Shown one piece after another: positions 43,561 to 51,207 of a stretch of DNA of 64,000 nucleotides. How positions within the stretch are numbered: the stretch's first letter is position 1; each line of letters begins with the position of its first letter. The translations under genes and the position numbers were made by a program. The notes under the pieces were generated by a model, which saw only the letters and a program-made list of their open reading frames with translations, searched no databases and was not told the origin of the DNA. Source of the stretch: Sporosarcina sp. PTS2304 (GTDB lineage Bacteria > Bacillota > Bacilli > Bacillales_A > Planococcaceae); assembly GCF_003351785.1 (NCBI RefSeq), contig NZ_CP031230.1, forward strand, positions 1,116,001 to 1,180,000. Direction: 5' to 3'.

Positions 43561-43970
43561 CTCTAATTTTTATTATATTTTAGCTTTTATTCGATATAAA
43601 AGTCTATTTCGTATGCAAATCGAACGCACCATATTTGAAGATAAGTCTATGATTCTGAACTTCTAAGCGATCTAGCGCACTTTTTCGGACAGTGAATCAG
43701 CCTCACTTCCTAACAATTAGATTTTTAATATCAACACATATAGTTCCATTATACCCCTCAATCAGACTCTTTTGTATATTATTCGACAAAATTTCCAATC
43801 AAATCCTTAAACTATCAAAAAATTAACGAACACAAACAAACCATACATAAAATAAAAAGTACCAGTGCATAAAAACTTCAGGAACGTTTCACCATTCATG
43901 TTTGTTTTTCACACTGGTACTTTATCCAATATCTAGCTTTATTCACTACTTTAAAATACTACGGACAATT
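43561..43970. other. Non-coding interval upstream of the HNH gene
   Basis: This gap contains hairpin repeat copy C (43856-43924) and otherwise only AT-rich sequence. It probably includes the HNH promoter, but no convincing -35/-10 pair was seen. Confidence 0.5.
43856..43924 (+). repeat. Hairpin repeat, copy C
   Basis: AAAGTACCAGTG pairs with CACTGGTACTTT (12 bp), with an inner AAACTTC ... GAACGTTT imperfect stem and a TGTTTGTTTTTCACAC block similar to copies A and B. It is less conserved inside but the outer stem has compensatory-looking changes (CCAG/CTGG instead of CCTG/CAGG). Confidence 0.6.
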
Positions 43971-44369
43971 TCACAACCGCCCCTTCTCACTCAGCCACTC
44001 AACCATCTTCTCTCGTGCATAATCCCTCTCAAATTCATACCATTCCTTATCTACTCCCAGTTCAGAAACAGCATCTTTAAATTGAGGGAAAGGTTTTCGG
44101 CCATTCAGTGAAGCCTGTAATCGATTCACTGCATCATCAGATTGTTTCTGGGCAAATTCCATCATTACTTGATACATCTCAGAAGAGGACGAGGTAGGAA
44201 TGACGATTAAGTCGTCTGCTTCATCTGTATCCCAGTCGATTTCTGGTTCACCTGTAAGTGACTCTGGTCCATCTAATAAAATTTCTTCATTTCTACAGTT
44301 TAATACGTATTCCATTTCTGGATCTGAACCTTCAAGGTAGATATCAATTAGTTCGTCAAGTAATTTCAT
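43971..44369 (-). CDS. UPF0158 family protein
   Basis: 132 residues from the ATG at 44369, with AAAGGAG 9 bases upstream; an earlier ATG would place that site inside the gene. It is strongly acidic in the middle (EIDWDTDEADDL), and the C-terminal block GRKPFPQFKDAVSE ... KEWYEFERDYAREKMVEWL is the UPF0158 signature. The family has no assigned biochemical role. It is alone between copy C and the interrupted aldo/keto reductase. The lower GC fits the accessory island rather than the core. Confidence 0.7.
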   Translation of the reverse strand: MKLLDELIDIYLEGSDPEMEYVLNCRNEEILLDGPESLTGEPEIDWDTDEADDLIVIPTSSSSEMYQVMMEFAQKQSDDAVNRLQASLNGRKPFPQFKDAVSELGVDKEWYEFERDYAREKMVEWLSEKGRL

Positions 44370-44771
44370 GTTATTCTCCTTTAAATTTTTTTGTGCCTCT
44401 AACTCATAGTTTATCATGAAATTTACTAGTTATTAATTTCTAGTTTACTCTTTACAAGCAAATAAATACTATCTGTTTTATTAATGTTTCAGTTTATTAG
44501 TATACAACCAAATGCACAGCTATGTTGACAAGGTTCATCCATATGCTTATCCTGAAAAAACTATTGACTACGGGTGAAAAAGACGTTTTTTTCGTCAAAA
44601 TTTCCGCTGCCGCGGCTCAGAGTGAAGATCACTTCCGGATTTTTGGCGCGCGGGCGGCGGGCGGATATTCAGGATGCTTATAAAAAAATGTCTCATGTTC
44701 AACACTTTTTAATAGACAGAAAAAAGTGAGCATCTTTCGAAGATCTATTCACTGGACTTTTTTGAAACTAC
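44370..44771. other. Gap with a GC-rich patch
   Basis: An AT-rich interval, except for about 70 bases (44605-44665) that include GCCGCGGCTC and GGCGCGCGGGCGGCGGGCGG. No ORF with a ribosome binding site and no terminator are evident. The patch stands out from its surroundings; I do not know its origin. Confidence 0.4.
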
Positions 44772-45298
44772 TCAATCAAACTCTTCATAGTCATTTGGAT
44801 GCTGTCCTTCCACTCGTCCCGCTTCTCCTTTATCCAACGCATCAATCGTTTGAATATCCTCTTCGGACAGTTCGAAGTCAAAGACGTCTAGGTTCGCTTG
44901 TTGGTGTGCATAATTCGATGATTTTACGATAGGTAAGACACTATTCTGCAAGTTCCAACGATTAATAATCTGTGCTGGTTGTCGTTGATATTTTTTGGCA
45001 AGCGATAGAATAGTATCATTTGTTAGTACATCGTTTATTTCGCGCCCGAGTGGACTCCATGCTTCTGTTACGATGCCATGCTTTCTATTACACTCCACCA
45101 GTTCGTTATTGTGGAAATACGGATGGCGTTCAATCTGATTAGTGGTCGGTGTCACGCCAGCTTTATCGATGATTCGTTCCAAGTGCTCTGGCAAAAAGTT
45201 TGATACACCAATCGTGCGGATCAGTCCAAACTTTTGTGCGTCAACGAGTGCTTGCCACGCTTCTTCATACTTTCCTTGCTTCGGCAACGGCCAATGAA
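44772..45298 (-). pseudogene. 3' part of an aldo/keto reductase interrupted by IS200/IS605
   Basis: The fragment begins at the conserved HWPLPKQGKYEEAWQAL, continues with IRTIGVSNF, the substrate loop and VLPIVKSSNYAHQQANLDVF, and ends in the AKR tail. The reading frame is intact to its stop, so the protein is broken only by the insertion. The catalytic His of the AKR tetrad is the first residue after the break. Its N-terminal half lies at 47118-47438, and the two halves join to a normal ~285-residue NADPH-dependent reductase. Confidence 0.85.
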
Positions 45299-45306
45299 GT
45301 GAACTA

Positions 45307-45345
45307 CCCACCACTTAACGCCTTTCGGGCTGTTTGAAGTGGGGG
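45307..45345 (-). ncRNA. Right-end hairpin of the IS, probable 3' part of a TnpB omega-RNA
   Basis: On the minus strand CCCACTTCAAACAGCC-CGAAA-GGCGTTAAGTGGTGGG forms an imperfect hairpin with an inner AACAGCC/GGCGTT stem. In IS605 elements this region encodes the end of a guide RNA (omega-RNA) and the next bases outside the element are the guide. Here the guide would start with CTTCATTGGCCGTTGCC of the AKR gene. Confidence 0.5.
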
Positions 45346-45428
45346 CTTCTCGACTTATCATTGCTTTTACTAGCCAACGAAAACAGACCGAGCTATCCCT
45401 CTTGTTCCAAGAGTTTTGTACACACGGT

Positions 45429-46541
45429 TTATTCAGAAGCCAACAAACGTATGCCTTCATTTTTGATATTCAGGGCAGAGTTGTAGTCCCTGTCGAGTAT
45501 AGATCCGCATGGACAGCTATAGACTCGCTCAGACATGGCCATTATTTTTTGATTGCCACAACTAGAACACAGTTTTGTAGAGGGAAACCACTTATCTATT
45601 TTGACTAGCCGTTTTCCCTGTTCTCTCAGTTTATAATCTAAGAAAGTCGTAAACATGCCCCAACCATTATCATAGACACTTTTGCCGAAACGAAGGGCTC
45701 GTGACATTCCTTTCATATCCAAGTCTTCTATGACGACTGCATCATAGGTGGAAGCTAATGACTTCGACTGATGATGGAGAAAATTCTTGCGTTGATTAGC
45801 CACTTTCTCTTGCAGTTTGGCGACTACCATTCGTTGCTTATTCCAACGGGAAGAACCCTTCGTGCGCCTAGATAGAATGCGTTGCTCTTTTGCTAATCGT
45901 GCCAACATTTGACGATAGAAGCGAGGATAATTGGCTTTCTCATCTTCGCTGCTTACGTACAGTTCAGCCATCGCAAAATCTAATCCAACGACATCTTTTA
46001 CTTCTTTTTGGATAATTTCTTGTTTATATTCAGTGAGAATGGAAACATAATATGCCCCTGCTGGTGTCATTGATAGGGTACAGAACTTTATTGTGTGGCC
46101 TTCAGGTATAGTACGATGTTGTATAATTTTTACAAGTTTTAATTTTGGTAATTTGATATGACCATCCAGTAACATAATATTGCCGTTTACCACATTCGTT
46201 GTATAGGATTTTCTGGATTTTTTACTTTTGAACCTAGGAAAATCAGCAGTGCCACTGAAGAAATTTCTATATGCTGTCTGCAAATTCAATTGGGCGTTAG
46301 CTAAAGCTAGCGAATCTACTTCTTTCAGCCATTCAAACTCTGTTTTGTATGTAGCAGGAGTAGGTAGCTTTTGCTTCTTCAGTTCCACTTGATCGTCTTT
46401 GTACGTTTCATATAGTTCTTTTCGTTCAGCCAACATCTTGTTATAGACAAACCGAACACAACCAAAAGTTTTACGTATGAGAAGTGCCTGTTCCTCCGTT
46501 GGGTATAAGCGGAATTTGTATGCTTTGTGATGTTTGGTCAT
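45429..46541 (-). CDS. tnpB: TnpB, RNA-guided nuclease of the IS605 element
   Basis: 370 residues, a usual TnpB length. The RuvC-type site is intact: Asp188 in VGLDFAM, Glu272 in VVIEDLDM and DRD at 350-352. Between them is the zinc finger with CSSCG (325-329) and CPCG (343-346). TnpB cuts DNA next to a target-adjacent motif using an omega-RNA made from the element's right end, and so favours retention of the element. It follows tnpA by 12 bp and probably shares a transcript. Confidence 0.92.
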   Translation of the reverse strand: MTKHHKAYKFRLYPTEEQALLIRKTFGCVRFVYNKMLAERKELYETYKDDQVELKKQKLPTPATYKTEFEWLKEVDSLALANAQLNLQTAYRNFFSGTADFPRFKSKKSRKSYTTNVVNGNIMLLDGHIKLPKLKLVKIIQHRTIPEGHTIKFCTLSMTPAGAYYVSILTEYKQEIIQKEVKDVVGLDFAMAELYVSSEDEKANYPRFYRQMLARLAKEQRILSRRTKGSSRWNKQRMVVAKLQEKVANQRKNFLHHQSKSLASTYDAVVIEDLDMKGMSRALRFGKSVYDNGWGMFTTFLDYKLREQGKRLVKIDKWFPSTKLCSSCGNQKIMAMSERVYSCPCGSILDRDYNSALNIKNEGIRLLASE

Positions 46542-46552
46542 ATCCTATCACC

Positions 46553-46951
46553 TCACTTTTGACCTTGATTTTCGATATATTTTTTGATTGCCTCTGTTGG
46601 GGAACCGCCTGTTGTGAGTAGGCAGAAGCTTCTGGACCAAAACATTTCTTTCCAAAGTTTCTGTTTCACTTTCGGGAATTCTTTTTTGATCAATCGGGAA
46701 CTGGCACTTTTATAAGCATTGATAAACTTTGTCATTTCAGTATTCGGATGTGCCTTGAATAAGACATGGATATGGTTTTCATCATAATTCCATTCGACTA
46801 ACGTTATATTGTAGTTTTCTGAAATTCTGATAAACATATCTTTGGCGTACTCGGATACTTCCCCATCCAATACATTTCTTCTATACTTCACAACCAGAAC
46901 AAGATGGTAGTGCAGCAGGAACACTGAATGGTTGTTATTATCTAATTTCAT
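46553..46951 (-). CDS. tnpA: TnpA, Y1 HUH transposase
   Basis: 132 residues. The HUH metal-binding motif is NHIHVLF (His60, His62), and the nucleophilic tyrosine is Tyr125 in AIKKYIENQ. TnpA performs single-strand 'peel-and-paste' transposition with recognition of hairpins at each end. Both motifs are intact, so the element could still be mobile. Confidence 0.92.
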   Translation of the reverse strand: MKLDNNNHSVFLLHYHLVLVVKYRRNVLDGEVSEYAKDMFIRISENYNITLVEWNYDENHIHVLFKAHPNTEMTKFINAYKSASSRLIKKEFPKVKQKLWKEMFWSRSFCLLTTGGSPTEAIKKYIENQGQK

Positions 46952-47117
46952 TGATACACCAACCTTTATACACTATACAACTGATTGTAATATGACAAAA
47001 AATAAAAAGCAACCGAAATTGCTTTTTGGCTATTGCCCAACCGAAATTCATCTCCAACTTACCGTTAGGCTTTGCCCTTCACACGCTTGAAGATGGAGAC
47101 TTTTTTCGGAGAACCGT

Positions 47118-47438
47118 TAAATATTTATCAAAGTAGTCGATACCGATGCGATACAGTGACTCTTGAATCATCAGGATAGCCCGATCGTAACTATGTGAAT
47201 GACCAGGAAGTTTCGAACTGATTAGTAGCTCTTCTATCGGGACAGACGACTGCCGAATGGCTTCACCGACCATTCCTTCGTTATTGTAGTTTGTCGATGT
47301 GTCAATGAGTCGATACCCCGCGTTGATTGCGGATAATAACGTGTTGACTCCTCGTGCTCCTTTTACTTGAACTGTGCCAAAGCCAATAGGCGGCAGTGTA
47401 GTACCATCGTGTAATCGAATAGATCGTGCAGTATTCAT
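47118..47438 (-). pseudogene. 5' part of the aldo/keto reductase interrupted by IS200/IS605
   Basis: Starts at ATG 47438 (GGAGTAGGGTAGAG upstream). It contains the AKR opening LHDGTTLPPIGFGT, the catalytic Asp and Tyr in YRLIDTSTNYNNE, and Lys in SSKLPG, and stops matching the family after DYFDKYL. The next bases belong to the insertion sequence and add a foreign tail of about 12 codons. Together with 44772-45298 it forms one disrupted enzyme gene. Confidence 0.85.
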
Positions 47439-47732
47439 CTCTACCCTACTCCTTTTCAACGTACTGAATGTATGCATAAGTTAGTTGCCTTCTATTTTCC
47501 CTGAACGATAGCTACTAAACTTCGGAGTGAAACGATCAATATTTTAAAGTTCTTTAAGTAATAATATGTCCAGTAACTCATTGTGAATAGCCGTACGCTC
47601 AATGGTTAGACGAGCGGATGTTCAAATTGAAATTATTCATTTTAGAGGGTAGAATGAGTTAATTACCCATATGTACAGAAAGGGATTGATCTTATAAAAA
47701 TCGCAAACTTTAATCCATTACTCGTTCATGCA

Positions 47733-48686
47733 TTGACTAATCGATCGATAGAAGAGATTCCCGCTTCTCCTTCATTAGCGGACTTACCAGGAGATTTAGT
47801 ACGGCTAGTGGCCAGTCATATCGACCAAGTGCCTCGCCGCTTCCCGAAAAACGAATTTATACTTATTTGTAAAAACTGTAGAAAAAGAGGACGTTATGAT
47901 ATCGGACATATCATGCTTGATGTGGACTCGTTTCATAAAAACAAATCGAAAAATATAGAACACTACGTACAGCTTAGTGCATATTTTCGTTGCAAACATT
48001 GTAATTCTTCCGGCCCTTGGGGATTCGTCCATGAGTTCAAAATGTTCATCACAAGCCAACTCTTAGTCCATACCATCACGAATGAAGAAAGTGAGTTATT
48101 TTCATTCGGAGAGAATCGACTATATGACGGCAGCTCCCGTCCTTACAGTAGCCATGCAGAAGAACATTTATTAAAAAAAATAGTAGCTTCTCCTTCAGAT
48201 GCATTTTTGTGGAACCGGCTTGGCAACTTGTATGATATAAGCGGTCGTCCAGAACTTGCGACTGCAGCGTTTGAGCGTTCTCTTTCACTAGATCCATTGC
48301 AAACCGAATCGAATTACTCTCTAGGGAATATTATAAAAACTTTCGATCATAAGCAGGCAGTTCATTATTATCATCGGATGATTATTTCTGCTCATTACTA
48401 TGACAAAGTAGACGCTCGCACACTACGAACTTTGCTTGCATCCACTCTTTGTACTATTATGCACTTACAACAGTCTTTACTAGAGACATTTACTTTCACT
48501 CCAAGTATTGAAGACTACGAAAAATTAGGCGTTGAATTCCCACCAATAGAAAAAGAACAATCTACTACTTTTAAAGGAACCTTGGATGTAAACGATCTTA
48601 AGAGCTTTTATCCAATCGCAGAATTTTTTATGGGCGATAGGAAAAAGGAACTTCGAAAAGAAAAAGGGAAGAAACGTCATAAGTAA
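47733..48686 (+). CDS. TPR-repeat protein with CxxC zinc motifs
   Basis: 317 residues from a TTG; the start is unsure because the frame stays open upstream to about 47685 (an additional ~16 codons containing NFNPLLVHAL) without an ATG, and an AAAGGG lies near 47679. The N-terminal half has two CxxC pairs (ICKNCRK and RCKHCNS) that could bind zinc, and the middle (about 145-200) contains two or three TPR-like helix pairs (NRLGNLYDISGRPELATAAFERSLSLDPLQ). The C-terminus is basic. This kind of protein is found in Lysinibacillus and Sporosarcina genomes without known function. Confidence 0.6.
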   Translation: MTNRSIEEIPASPSLADLPGDLVRLVASHIDQVPRRFPKNEFILICKNCRKRGRYDIGHIMLDVDSFHKNKSKNIEHYVQLSAYFRCKHCNSSGPWGFVHEFKMFITSQLLVHTITNEESELFSFGENRLYDGSSRPYSSHAEEHLLKKIVASPSDAFLWNRLGNLYDISGRPELATAAFERSLSLDPLQTESNYSLGNIIKTFDHKQAVHYYHRMIISAHYYDKVDARTLRTLLASTLCTIMHLQQSLLETFTFTPSIEDYEKLGVEFPPIEKEQSTTFKGTLDVNDLKSFYPIAEFFMGDRKKELRKEKGKKRHK

Positions 48687-48732
48687 CGAATAGCAACGAA
48701 GAATCTTCACTAGTAAAAGGAGGAATTGTATA

Positions 48733-49431
48733 ATGAATGTTCATCCGATCAAAGCGTTTTCGGACAATTACATTTGGTGCATGGAAGAAGGAACAGATGC
48801 AGTATTAGTCGATCCTGGGACAGCAAGTGGTGTTCTTGACTATCTTCGCAAAAATAATCTTCAGTTGCACGCTATACTGTTGACACATGCGCATGAAGAT
48901 CATGTCGGAGGAGTAGCTGATATCGTAGCGGAGTATTCGGACGTTACAGTTTATGGACCTCAAGAAACGAGCGCGTTCACTACTCATGTCATAGCAGAAG
49001 GAGACCGTTTTATGCTGCTCGGCCAATCGGTTGACGTGCTTGAGACAGCCGGCCATACAAATGGGCATATTAGCTATGTCATAGGTGATCATCTGTTTTG
49101 TGGAGATGCGTTATTTTCAGCAGGATGTGGACGGGTATTTACCGGGGATTACGAAGCGCAGTATAGGGCATTGCAAAAATTTAAACACTTAGCTGATCAC
49201 ATCAACGTGTATGCTGGGCATGAGTATACGGAAACGAATTTACGTTTTGCCTGTGATCAGCAAGAGAGTACAATCCTTTCTGATGCACTGCAAGAAGTCC
49301 GTGAATTACGCGCGAAAGACCAGCCGACTCTTCCTTCTACAATTGGCAGAGAAAAGTCAATCAATCTCTTTTTACAAGTGGACACCCTGGAAGATTTCAT
49401 CGCACTGCGAAACGCACGCGATTGCTTCTAA
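48733..49431 (+). CDS. gloB: Hydroxyacylglutathione hydrolase-like MBL-fold protein (glyoxalase II)
   Basis: 232 residues. The metal site is THAHEDHVGG (His52, His54, Asp56, His57), followed by ETAGHTNGHISY, GDALFSAGCGR and the substrate-site AGHEYTETNLRFA, all glyoxalase II features. In glutathione-lacking Bacilli the substrate would be a different thiol ester such as one of bacillithiol, so the biochemical name is by homology. An AAAGGAGG lies 9 bases before the ATG. It is followed by a VOC-fold glyoxalase-like gene, a sensible partner in methylglyoxal detoxification. Confidence 0.88.
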   Translation: MNVHPIKAFSDNYIWCMEEGTDAVLVDPGTASGVLDYLRKNNLQLHAILLTHAHEDHVGGVADIVAEYSDVTVYGPQETSAFTTHVIAEGDRFMLLGQSVDVLETAGHTNGHISYVIGDHLFCGDALFSAGCGRVFTGDYEAQYRALQKFKHLADHINVYAGHEYTETNLRFACDQQESTILSDALQEVRELRAKDQPTLPSTIGREKSINLFLQVDTLEDFIALRNARDCF

Positions 49432-49516
49432 CGACAGTTGCGTAAGTTGTGCAATCAAATCAACTGTGTTTCTATCATTTCTATGATACGATACAATCAA
49501 TTGGAGGATGATAAAA

Positions 49517-49897
49517 ATGGATCAAGTACTTGTCGAAATTTGTTTACGTGTGAGAGATATTGAGGCGACGTTAGATTTTTATACGGAGCTGTTTGATTTT
49601 GAAGTAGCTAGTCGCAGAGAATTCCCTGAACATAAATTTGATTTAATTTATCTCAATTCACCTGGTTCTTCTGTACAAATTGAGCTTACGTATAATTATG
49701 ACGCAGAGCCATACGTGATCGGAAATGGTTTCAGTCATTTAGGTGTAACAGTCAATGATTTAGAAGAAATGCATAGAATTTGTAAGGCTTCTTCTTATGA
49801 AACAGGCGAGCTAAAAGGACTTTCTGGTGAAACGCCTTCTTACTTCTTCATTACAGACCCTGATGGCTACCGGATTGAAGTGAAACGTAAGAAATAA
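49517..49897 (+). CDS. VOC-fold protein (glyoxalase I-like)
   Basis: 126 residues from ATG 49517; an ATG at 49508 is adjacent to the GGAGG and cannot be used well. Two beta-alpha-beta-beta-beta modules (LVEICLRVRDIEATLDFYTELFDFEV and GNGFSHLGVTVNDLEEMHRICK) give the vicinal-oxygen-chelate fold, with metal ligands His/Glu at QIELTY and the terminal DPDGYRIEVKRK. It resembles lactoylglutathione lyase GloA closely, and the gloB neighbour supports it. A VOC fold alone does not prove the substrate. Confidence 0.8.
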   Translation: MDQVLVEICLRVRDIEATLDFYTELFDFEVASRREFPEHKFDLIYLNSPGSSVQIELTYNYDAEPYVIGNGFSHLGVTVNDLEEMHRICKASSYETGELKGLSGETPSYFFITDPDGYRIEVKRKK

Positions 49898-49940
49898 AAA
49901 AGTCCCTGTTCCAAGACCATTCTTGGGACAGGGACTTTTC
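49897..49940. terminator. Bidirectional terminator between VOC and CaCA genes
   Basis: AAAAGTCCCTGTTCCAAGA-CCAT-TCTTGGGACAGGGACTTTT is a near-perfect 19-bp stem just after the VOC stop, and its T-run also serves the convergent exchanger gene. Confidence 0.9.
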
Positions 49941-49959
49941 TTCAATTTCAACTCATAGG

Positions 49960-50913
49960 TCAATTACGCAAAATAACGTACACTAAATACATGACATAGG
50001 CCAATGCAAGTAGCAACCCTTCACGCTTTCCTATGCGTAAACCCGTCCTCGCAAATAACAATAGTACGAACGTTAATCCAATCATAATAGAGACGTCGGT
50101 AAATACTTTATCATTCACCGCAATAGGTGTAATAGCGGAAGACGCACCGAGGACAAACAAAATATTAAATATATTGCTTCCGACGATATTTCCCAATGCG
50201 ATTTCGCTTTCTTTTTTCAATGCTGCTGAAATCGATGTAACTAATTCTGGCAAGGACGTTCCAATTGCGATAATTGTTAAACCGACTAATGTTTCACTCA
50301 TGCCGAGAGAATACGCAATGTCTGTCGCGTTATCTACAACCAAATCGCCCCCAAAAATAATCGCCGCCAGTCCGACTAGCGTAATGAGAATGTTTTTCCC
50401 CCATTTCTCCTTCTCCGCCCCGTCGGTTATGACCGCATTTTGACGACTTTTAAGACCTAGTTCGATTATGTAATACATAAATATCAAAAGGAAAAGTAAA
50501 AAAATGATTCCATCGCTACGTGTGATCATATTACTACTGAAGCCTTGCAGGGCCATATCACTCATTACGACCAACATGACGATACTAGCGAGTAAAGTGA
50601 AAGGGATTTCTTTGCGAATCGTTTCACTCTGAACTTTCAGTGGGAATAGAAATGCTGCGATTCCAACAACGATAGTAATGTTAAAAATATTACTGCCTAC
50701 TACATTCCCTATCGCAACATCCGCATTTCCTTCCATTGCAGCAATAATACTAACTGTCGCTTCTGGAGAGCTGGTACCGAGTGCTACAATTGTCAATCCG
50801 ATCAAAATAGGTGGAACTTGAAGCAGCCTTGCGATACTAGAAGAACCGTCTACGAAAAAGTCCGCTCCTTTTATTAATAAAACAAACCCTACAAGTAATA
50901 ATAAATAGGACAT
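49960..50913 (-). CDS. Calcium/sodium antiporter (CaCA family, YrbG-like)
   Basis: 317 residues with ten transmembrane helices in two inverted halves. Each half carries an alpha-repeat: GLTIVALGTSSPEATVSI in the first and GLTIIAIGTSLPELVTSISA in the second, both ending in GNIVGSNIFNI. These form the cation binding sites of Na+/Ca2+ exchangers. The central loop is short, as in bacterial YrbG proteins. The exchange direction depends on gradients and is not deducible from the sequence. Confidence 0.93.
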   Translation of the reverse strand: MSYLLLLVGFVLLIKGADFFVDGSSSIARLLQVPPILIGLTIVALGTSSPEATVSIIAAMEGNADVAIGNVVGSNIFNITIVVGIAAFLFPLKVQSETIRKEIPFTLLASIVMLVVMSDMALQGFSSNMITRSDGIIFLLFLLIFMYYIIELGLKSRQNAVITDGAEKEKWGKNILITLVGLAAIIFGGDLVVDNATDIAYSLGMSETLVGLTIIAIGTSLPELVTSISAALKKESEIALGNIVGSNIFNILFVLGASSAITPIAVNDKVFTDVSIMIGLTFVLLLFARTGLRIGKREGLLLALAYVMYLVYVILRN

Positions 50914-51207
50914 CCAGTCATTACCTCCTCCATGTTTTAGTGTGCCTGTACGGCAAACTTTGATGCATAGACCGTTCTATTCCCTCTTTTCCATTCATTG
51001 AATCTGCTTGCATATGAAATCAAAGGAAGATGTAAATATGTATGGCTTTACTAGTAAATATTATAAGTGATGAGCACTTTTTCTACTAGCAATCGGGTGC
51101 TACAATATTTCCTGGGTAATCATTACATGCTATACTGCTGTAGCGGTATCATTCCGATATGTTATATGTAAGCTGATCATTTACTGAATGTAGAAAGGAA
51201 GTAGCTC

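Larger units (their letters stand above)
45299..47117 (-). mobile_element. IS200/IS605 family insertion sequence (tnpA + tnpB) within the AKR gene
   Basis: A ~1.8-kb element lies between the two halves of the AKR gene. On its own (minus) strand the left end is near 47117 and the right end near 45299, with tnpA first and tnpB second. There are no terminal inverted repeats and no target duplication, as expected for single-strand transposition. The left flank ends TATTTA(A), consistent with a short AT-rich target tetra- or pentanucleotide 5' of the left end. The right end has a hairpin at 45307-45345. Boundaries are reliable to about 3 bases, limited by the reconstruction of the host codon between Leu and His. 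Confidence 0.85.

Noticed and set aside
40681-43924. CRISPR array
   Set aside because: The three repeats are 1-2 kb apart, diverged and without regular spacers; no cas gene is present.
45221-45460. Small ORF at the right end of the insertion sequence
   Set aside because: It crosses the junction between the IS end and the AKR gene in a frame not used by either.
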